A stretch of DNA of 5,432 bases, taken from NCBI GenBank assembly GCA_937910655.1, contig CALEMV010000329.1:1-5432 (forward strand). Reading direction: 5' to 3'. This DNA is from an uncultured Solobacterium sp. (lineage in GTDB: Bacteria; Bacillota_I; Bacilli_A; Erysipelotrichales; Erysipelotrichaceae). How positions within the stretch are numbered: the first letter of the stretch is position 1; each line of letters begins with the position of its first letter. Made by a program: the position numbers and the translations under genes. Below the pieces are notes generated by a model, which was given only the letters and a program-made list of their open reading frames with translations, made no database searches and was not told the DNA's origin. Shown one piece after another: positions 1 to 5,432 of this stretch.

Positions 1-3000
1 TCTCTGAGAAAAATCAATTATCTGCTGAACAGTCCGTTGCCTGTAATTCTTCTGGAATGGGTATTGTCGTTTCCGCATCTGCTGGTGCAGGAAAGACGAA
101 AGTACTTGTATCACGGTTGGTAAAAAGATGTATTGAGGATAATCCACGTGTACCTTTATCACGGATCCTCGCTTTAACATTTACTGAAGCAGCCGCAAGT
201 GAAATGAAGAAGCGTGTTGTCCAAGAGTTAAATGAAATCAAACAGTTAGCAGAAAAAGAAGTAACTGTTGATAATGAACTCATTCAATATATTGATAATC
301 AGATTATCGCGCTAGCAAGTGCGAACATCACAACTATTGACTCTTTCTGCTTGTCTATTATCAAAAAATACTACAATATCATTGGCTTAGACCCGGCTAC
401 GACAGAGAATATTCTTTCGGGTGGGCAAAATGAAAATATTCAGCGTGATGCGTTTATGAGAGCGTTAGAGTATGCATATCAAACAAGTCCACAAGAAACA
501 GTTGCGCTCGCTTCTTACTTCTCTAGTCGAGCTGACGACTATGATGGACTATATGATGCGGTCGTGAAAATCAATCGTCATGCGGAATCATCTGTTGACC
601 CAGATGAATGGTACCAACATGCATTAAAGATGTATCCAAAGAAGTTCGATCCTACAAGTACAAATAACTTTACATCTTTTGATGATTTTGAAATCAATAT
701 CCGCAAGTATTTCTTTGCGTCCTTGTATGGACAACTGGCAGTGTTACAACGCGATATAGAAATCTTGCAGGATTTACCAGAGGCTATTAATGGACGTGGA
801 AAAGTAATTGATAACTCTGTAGCTTTTGATACATTCTTAAATATCATTCAAACATTACAGGCTGAACTGATGCCAGAAGATGAAAGTAATGCATATACTT
901 TTGCGATTTATCAAAACTATAAACAACAAATTCAAATGATGGATGATACAAAGCTTGCAAGTTATAAGAAAGAGAATTATCCAGAACATGCACGAGCAAT
1001 GGATCATTTGAAGAAAACTCTCAAGAATATGTCAGAAGAACGTTTGAATGAAGATGATTTTGTTTCAGACGCAAGAGATGCCTCGACCATCAATACAGCA
1101 CTCATCAATCTAGCGAAGAATACATATCAAAATTGTATACGCATCAAACAAGAGAATACTGCTATGTATTTCTCGGATATGGAACGCTATGCGTATGAAA
1201 TTCTAAAACATGAAAATGTTGCGAAGGTTATCCGTGAAAACCTACAGGAAGTCATGATTGATGAGTTCCAGGATACAAGTAAACTACAGGATACAATCAT
1301 TGAGATGATTGCTAGTCCTAACTGCATCTTCCGTGTAGGTGACACAAAACAATCTATCTATCGTTTCCGTCAGGCAAAGCCAGCGCTAATGCGTTCTAAA
1401 TTAAATGAGTCAGAAAAGATTGTTGAAGAAACGATTGATTCATCAATGCAATCAGCGAAGATTATCCTATCGAGAAACTATCGTTCAGATGCACGAATTA
1501 TTCAGTTTACAAATATACTCTTTCAAAAGATTATGAATGTTAAAGAGAGTACAGAAAAGTATGGTGAGGATGATATCGTAGACTGGTTCCCAAAGAATGA
1601 TAGTCCAGATGCGCTCATTGAGTTTGCAAGTTATACTCCGAAGAATAAAACAGCGATTGTCAGTGATGATGAGGACGAGGATGAGGATATCAAGATGATT
1701 AAGGCAAATTGGATTGCCAATAAGATTATTGATACCTATAATCAAGAACTTGAACTTGCAAAGAAGAATGATACAAAGTTACCATCCTTCCATGACTTTG
1801 CGATACTTTTACGAAGTCATGGGGATAAAGCATATCTGAAAGCAGCCTTCGAAGCAAAGGGAATTCCTTACAGCATTGATACACGTGAAGGATTCTATCG
1901 CTCAGAGTTATGTCAAACAGTCATTGCATTATGTACTGCAATGTTGGATGAAGAAGCAGATTCTGCTCTATTTGCATGCATGGTTTCTAATCTCTATAAC
2001 CATAGTGATGAAGAGATTGCCAAGGCAAAGATAAGACTGGGTTCAATCAAAGCAGTTGCCAAAGAGTTTGGTATCTATGATGATTTACAGATGTATAAAG
2101 AAATTGCGGATACCTATGGTATTCCAAGAATGTTATCAGAACTTGCGAATCATAATACGTACTTCAATCGTTTAAATATCAGTCAACAGTCAAACTTTGA
2201 CTATCTATTTGAAATGACAGTATCTGCGAAGTACCATTCAGTTGCGGAATTCTTAAATGCCTTAAAAGCAGTTGAAGATGAAGTGTCAAATGAAGCAGTC
2301 TCAAAAGGTTCGGCAGATGATATCGTTACCGTCACAACAATTCACCACTCAAAGGGACTGCAATATAAGTATGTATTCCTATGGAGTAATGCAACAAATC
2401 AGTTTAGAGATAGTGCTGAAGCAGTCAATGTCGATGATGACTTATATCTAGGATTAAACTTCTTATGTACTAATCCATATCGTGCAAAACGAAAGACAAT
2501 TCATAAACGTGCGATCGAATACAAAGCAAACCTTGAAGATGCGGAGGAATTTATTCGTATCTTATATGTCGCAGTTACACGTGCGGTACGTAGACTCTAT
2601 ATTGTAGACGCATTACCAAAACCAATTCCATATCGTGGAAAGAAGTTTATGTTAGGTGATTTACTCATCCGTAATGGTATGTCTGGATTAATTCTTAGCA
2701 CGATGGCAAACGAACCAATTATGAAGCAGGTTGATATTGATCCATCATGGAATGTATTCCTAGAGCATAAAGAAACAGAGACTGTTACAGAGCTTCCACA
2801 CTATGGATATACAAGTATAGAAGAGAAGGAAGTATTAACACCAAGTTCTACTGAGTTTGGTAGTAGTTTGCCAGCATTAGACTTAACAGAAACAAATGCT
2901 GGAAGAGAATATGGTACACACATTCATGCATGTTTTGAACAACTACCACCAAGATTATTTAATGAAGAGGATTTAGAATTCTTAGATCTCTCTTCAACAG

Positions 3001-3320
3001 AAAGAAAACATCTACTGGCATTTGGTAATTCAAAGATTTATCAACAGGCTGTAGAAGGTGAGATTCATCATGAGTATCCTTTCTATGTACAAACAGAGAA
3101 AGAAAAGATACATGGAATTATGGACTTTGTGTCAATCTTAGAAGATAGAATTATCTTGATTGATTTTAAGACGGATAACGCAGAATTATCTAAGATTAAA
3201 TCGTTGTATACAGAACAAATCAATACATACAGAAGAGCATTACAATTGATTTACCCAGATAAAACAATTGATGCGTATGCATGGTCTGTACATCATGACC
3301 AAGCAATCGAAATTGAATAA
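1..3320 (+). CDS. addA: ATP-dependent helicase/nuclease subunit A (AddA), 5' partial
   Basis: AddA is the UvrD-like 3'-5' helicase and nuclease subunit of AddAB, which resects double-strand DNA ends for RecA loading. The reading frame is open from base 3 and gives 1105 visible residues. The first ATG in the window (57) is internal, because a Q-motif-like LSAEQ (residues 6-10) precedes it, so the true start is probably a few codons left of the window. Helicase motifs in order: Walker A SASAGAGKT (24-32, Lys31), Ia LTFTEAAASEMK (58-69), Ib TTIDSFC (110-116), II VMIDEFQDT (417-425), III VGDTKQSIYRFR (445-456), IV LSRNYRS (489-495), V VTTIHHSKGL (777-786) and VI LYVAVTRA (854-861). The C-terminal RecB-type nuclease has GTHIH (971-975), GIMDFV with Asp1041, IDFKTD with Asp1054 and Lys1056, and QINTY from Gln1072, so its active site looks intact. 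An acidic run, DDEDEDED, lies at 555-562. From memory, family members are about 1200 residues, so this one is slightly short. addB is expected upstream, outside the window. It converges on the kinase gene. Confidence 0.95.
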   Translation, partial: SEKNQLSAEQSVACNSSGMGIVVSASAGAGKTKVLVSRLVKRCIEDNPRVPLSRILALTFTEAAASEMKKRVVQELNEIKQLAEKEVTVDNELIQYIDNQIIALASANITTIDSFCLSIIKKYYNIIGLDPATTENILSGGQNENIQRDAFMRALEYAYQTSPQETVALASYFSSRADDYDGLYDAVVKINRHAESSVDPDEWYQHALKMYPKKFDPTSTNNFTSFDDFEINIRKYFFASLYGQLAVLQRDIEILQDLPEAINGRGKVIDNSVAFDTFLNIIQTLQAELMPEDESNAYTFAIYQNYKQQIQMMDDTKLASYKKENYPEHARAMDHLKKTLKNMSEERLNEDDFVSDARDASTINTALINLAKNTYQNCIRIKQENTAMYFSDMERYAYEILKHENVAKVIRENLQEVMIDEFQDTSKLQDTIIEMIASPNCIFRVGDTKQSIYRFRQAKPALMRSKLNESEKIVEETIDSSMQSAKIILSRNYRSDARIIQFTNILFQKIMNVKESTEKYGEDDIVDWFPKNDSPDALIEFASYTPKNKTAIVSDDEDEDEDIKMIKANWIANKIIDTYNQELELAKKNDTKLPSFHDFAILLRSHGDKAYLKAAFEAKGIPYSIDTREGFYRSELCQTVIALCTAMLDEEADSALFACMVSNLYNHSDEEIAKAKIRLGSIKAVAKEFGIYDDLQMYKEIADTYGIPRMLSELANHNTYFNRLNISQQSNFDYLFEMTVSAKYHSVAEFLNALKAVEDEVSNEAVSKGSADDIVTVTTIHHSKGLQYKYVFLWSNATNQFRDSAEAVNVDDDLYLGLNFLCTNPYRAKRKTIHKRAIEYKANLEDAEEFIRILYVAVTRAVRRLYIVDALPKPIPYRGKKFMLGDLLIRNGMSGLILSTMANEPIMKQVDIDPSWNVFLEHKETETVTELPHYGYTSIEEKEVLTPSSTEFGSSLPALDLTETNAGREYGTHIHACFEQLPPRLFNEEDLEFLDLSSTERKHLLAFGNSKIYQQAVEGEIHHEYPFYVQTEKEKIHGIMDFVSILEDRIILIDFKTDNAELSKIKSLYTEQINTYRRALQLIYPDKTIDAYAWSVHHDQAIEIE

Positions 3321-3361
3321 GATTAAAGATGGAGAATAGTGTAATCTCCATCTTTAATCTT
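3319..3361. terminator. Bidirectional hairpin terminator between converging genes
   Basis: A perfect 17-bp inverted repeat (3319-3335 pairing with 3345-3361) encloses a 9-nt loop (3336-3344). It occupies the whole 33-bp gap between the addA stop codon (3318-3320) and the kinase stop codon (3354-3356), and it overlaps both. The stem is AT-rich, with one GC-richer patch near the loop (GGAGA/TCTCC). The T residues that would form the tract are short in both directions, TTT then A on the + strand and TTATT on the - strand, and are partly inside the stem. Its position and symmetry support a shared rho-independent-like terminator. The weak U-tract makes its efficiency uncertain; it may instead mainly protect 3' ends. 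Confidence 0.75.
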
Positions 3362-5333
3362 TATCGAATACATTAGATTCTGTCGAAGAATCCTGTGTAG
3401 GAACTTCTTCGGGTTTTGCTGGTAAGATAATATTTGTTCTAAAGAGGTCTCCATCAATAACGATATTGAAATAACCGTTTTGTAGGTGTACTAGGTTCTC
3501 TACAATATTTAAGCCAAGACCACTGCCTTCGCTATGGCGTGATTCATCACCACGTACAAAGCGTTGCGTTAATTCCTCTGCGGAAATATTGAGTGCTTCA
3601 CGACTTACATTCTTAATTGAAATCATAATGTTATTGTCGATTGTACGGACACTATTGATATATACTCTGGTTTCTGGCTGTGCATATTTCACTAAGTTAG
3701 AGAATAGATTAGAAAATACACGCCAAAGAAGTCTACCATCTGCCATAACAGAACGTGCACTTTCTGGGATGCTTGTCACAATCTCTAGTTTACATGCGTC
3801 AAAGCGATCAGAATATTCACCGATAGCTTGTTCAAGTAACTCATGTAAATCATTAGGCATGATATTTACCGTAATATTACCAGTACTTGCTTTAGAGGCT
3901 TCAATAAGGTCTTCTGTTAATTTTTGAAGACGTTTTGATTGTTTCTCCAATACTGCAATATATTTTTTGGCTTGCTCAGGATCTTCAACATGTTGTAAGA
4001 GGTGCACATAGTTAATGATTGAGGTAAGAGGTGTTTTAATATCATGACTGACATTTGTGATTAATTCATTCTGCAAGTGCTCTGCACGAATAGATTTTTT
4101 AGCAGCTGCTTCCGCAAAATCTTTGATCTTGTATAGGTCAAGTGCCTGTATTTTGAAGAAATGAGAAAGTCTTGAAGTATGAAATGAGAAGTCTGTTTCT
4201 CCATTTGCGAATTTATGAATCGCCTTCTTTAACAAAGCTGCTTCATATGCACGCCAGAAAAGGGCGTAGGAAGCGATAAATAAGAAGAGACCTAATAATG
4301 CATATAACTGTAGCTGTACTAAGAAGTAGAAAGCCACCCAAAACACAAAGGAACCTAGTAAGAAGACAGGGAAATATCCACCAATTTGTAGAAGGTCTGA
4401 GATGATTGTACCGATATAGTATATTAATGTATTCTTATACCAATTACCATATTTAATGCGTGTCGCAAGACTTAGGAAGAATAATAATGTGAAGTGTAGG
4501 AATGGAATTACACCTCCAACAATTACCATGATGTATTTAATAATACTTGCTTTCGCAAAGCCATAATAGTATCCCTGTTGATAGAAGTTGATTGCGATAT
4601 CGGGGAAGCCATGATTATAAATATAATAACTAGCATTTATCCAAACAATTAAAACAATAATGGCAAAGATATCAAGAGGAACCTTATCAATCCACGCCAA
4701 AGTAATACCTGGTTTATCATCTACGTGTCCTGCGCCATAGAATAGGAATACGACAGAACCGATGAGGACGATAATACTGAGAAATTCAATTGGGAATACA
4801 ATATAACGGAATTTATACTGGACGTTATAAATCGTATCACAATAGTAGAAATCATCTTTTGCGCTTAAATCCTTCGCAAGTGCATATTCAATACGGTATG
4901 TTGGTTGACTATTTTTATCAATGTAATCCTGGAAATAGCCATCAGAAGTATCACCATAGAAATAGGCAGTACCATGTAATGTAGATTCTTCAACATCAAA
5001 ATTTTTATAGATTAGCTGATTCGTAGCAACTTCATAAATTTCTACCGCAAGATTAGAGTTTTCGCGGTCAAAACTTTGATTCGTACCACCAACATAAAAT
5101 GAATCAATGCTTAATGCATATAAAACATAGTTATTGGCGGTGGCTGCTGCACGTGCTTTTGCGTCCGCAGTATCACTATATCTGGAAATTCCATCATAGG
5201 CTCCAGCAGTAGATAAGTACGCAATCGCATTCATACCAATTAAATCTAGTGTAGCCGCAAGCGCAAAAAGAAGGAAAGCAATCACTTTCCATAGATAACT
5301 TGAACGTAATCTTTTTTTACTGCACTCTTTCAT
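3354..5333 (-). CDS. Multi-pass membrane sensor histidine kinase of a two-component system
   Basis: This 659-residue protein is the predicted membrane partner that autophosphorylates and passes phosphate to the response regulator encoded just upstream. A basic N-terminus (KKRLR) precedes TM1 (about 15-38). An extracytoplasmic domain follows (about 39-176), then TM2 (177-199), TM3 (218-240), TM4 (264-290) and a hydrophobic pair at about 321-338 and 341-360. Positive charges fall on the sides expected if both termini are cytoplasmic. Residues 361-419 look like a divergent HAMP or signalling helix ([14 protein letters not shown]). The HisKA H-box is [12 protein letters not shown], with His430 as the predicted phosphoacceptor. 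In the ATPase domain, the N-box is [10 protein letters not shown] (542-551), the F-box is RFVRGDESR (591-599) and G2 is GSGLGL (603-608). The usual G1 DxGxG is absent: IKNVSREAL (573-581) sits there. The ATG has GGAGG six bases upstream and overlaps the regulator gene by 17 bp. The signal sensed and the target genes cannot be told from the sequence. Confidence 0.93.
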   Translation of the reverse strand: MKECSKKRLRSSYLWKVIAFLLFALAATLDLIGMNAIAYLSTAGAYDGISRYSDTADAKARAAATANNYVLYALSIDSFYVGGTNQSFDRENSNLAVEIYEVATNQLIYKNFDVEESTLHGTAYFYGDTSDGYFQDYIDKNSQPTYRIEYALAKDLSAKDDFYYCDTIYNVQYKFRYIVFPIEFLSIIVLIGSVVFLFYGAGHVDDKPGITLAWIDKVPLDIFAIIVLIVWINASYYIYNHGFPDIAINFYQQGYYYGFAKASIIKYIMVIVGGVIPFLHFTLLFFLSLATRIKYGNWYKNTLIYYIGTIISDLLQIGGYFPVFLLGSFVFWVAFYFLVQLQLYALLGLFLFIASYALFWRAYEAALLKKAIHKFANGETDFSFHTSRLSHFFKIQALDLYKIKDFAEAAAKKSIRAEHLQNELITNVSHDIKTPLTSIINYVHLLQHVEDPEQAKKYIAVLEKQSKRLQKLTEDLIEASKASTGNITVNIMPNDLHELLEQAIGEYSDRFDACKLEIVTSIPESARSVMADGRLLWRVFSNLFSNLVKYAQPETRVYINSVRTIDNNIMISIKNVSREALNISAEELTQRFVRGDESRHSEGSGLGLNIVENLVHLQNGYFNIVIDGDLFRTNIILPAKPEEVPTQDSSTESNVFDKD

Positions 5334-5432
5334 GACTATCCTCCATCTTATAGCCTTGTCCCCAAACTACTTTGATATATCTTGGCTCAGATGGATCAAT
5401 CTCAATCTTTTCACGTAAGTGACGGATATGAA
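5317..5432 (-). CDS. OmpR/PhoB-family response regulator, C-terminal fragment at the window edge
   Basis: The last 37 codons of a gene run in from the right edge and end at TAA (5317-5319). The translation begins [16 protein letters not shown] and continues [21 protein letters not shown]. This matches the end of an OmpR/PhoB winged-helix DNA-binding domain: the recognition-helix segment ([10 protein letters not shown]), the DPSEPRYI turn, and the closing wing strand with the WGxGYK signature. The protein is therefore the transcription factor of the two-component pair, phosphorylated by the kinase encoded downstream. The receiver domain and start lie outside the window. Its last codons overlap the kinase start by 17 bp, which implies one operon and probably coupled translation. 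The fragment is too short to assign a subfamily such as VanR, PhoP or WalR. Confidence 0.93.
   Translation of the reverse strand, partial: HIRHLREKIEIDPSEPRYIKVVWGQGYKMEDSHERVQ
5340..5344 (-). promoter_or_regulatory. Ribosome binding site of the sensor kinase gene
   Basis: On the minus strand GGAGG lies six bases before the kinase ATG (5331-5333), a strong Shine-Dalgarno match at good spacing. It fixes that ATG as the start. The site is inside the coding sequence of the response regulator, whose stop codon comes 17 bp into the kinase gene, so ribosomes finishing the regulator could re-initiate here. Confidence 0.85.

Noticed and set aside
57..59. ATG at 57 as the start of addA
   Set aside because: It comes immediately before the Walker A strand and would remove the Q-motif-like LSAEQ encoded just upstream in the same open frame. 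I see no Shine-Dalgarno sequence before it, so the real start is left of the window.
578..847. Open frame of 89 codons on the - strand, within addA
   Set aside because: It is antisense to a well-supported helicase gene, has no recognisable domain, and is not needed to explain the region. The same holds for the shorter antisense frames at 14-283, 1485-1745 and 4790-4984.
1659..1691. Run of eight acidic residues (DDEDEDED) in AddA, encoded by GAT/GAG/GAC repeats
   Set aside because: An acidic, variable linker at this place, before the segment that resumes the helicase core, is common in AddA proteins. The codon mix shows no simple-sequence slippage repeat.
3589..3927. Open frame of 112 codons on the + strand, opposite the kinase gene
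   Set aside because: It lies wholly antisense to the conserved DHp and ATPase regions of the kinase, resembles no family I know, and is best explained as a shadow of that gene.
5312..5318. Run of seven A on the minus strand near the kinase start, a possible slippage or frameshift site
   Set aside because: In the kinase frame the bases read AGT AAA AAA AGA, which is not a standard -1 slippery heptamer. The regulator frame stops at the start of the run. No extended product in another frame is apparent.

Overview
The window is gene-dense bacterial chromosome, AT-rich by eye. It carries two converging transcription units and no long non-coding stretch. The two-subunit AddA-type recombination helicase points to a low-GC Gram-positive (Bacillota). 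So does the histidine kinase, whose H-box sequence [12 protein letters not shown] is typical of Clostridia and Erysipelotrichia. I lean towards an Erysipelotrichales-like organism, but this is an impression from protein flavour and cannot be settled from the sequence alone.

Left part (1-3320, + strand): nearly all of addA, the helicase-nuclease subunit of the AddAB (RexAB-type) double-strand-break repair enzyme. The start codon lies just left of the window. All superfamily 1 helicase motifs and the C-terminal RecB-type nuclease motifs are readable, so the protein appears functional. Its usual partner, addB, is not in the window and would be expected upstream.

Middle (3319-3361): a perfect 17-bp inverted repeat with a 9-nt loop fills the 33-bp gap between the two converging genes. 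It overlaps the addA stop codon and the last codons of the facing gene, and it looks like a shared bidirectional terminator.

Right part (3354-5432, - strand): a two-component system read right to left. The last 37 codons of an OmpR/PhoB-type response regulator enter from the right edge. They overlap by 17 bp the start of a 659-residue membrane sensor histidine kinase, which has its own GGAGG ribosome binding site inside the regulator gene. The kinase has an extracytoplasmic domain of about 140 residues and about six membrane segments, followed by a divergent HAMP-like linker, an HisKA-type H-box and an HATPase domain. The regulator and kinase are clearly an operon. They have no evident functional link to addA beyond being neighbours.

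I found no RNA genes, mobile elements, CRISPR arrays or signs of transfer. The window looks like ordinary core or near-core chromosome, and I do not see convincing evidence of an undescribed system.
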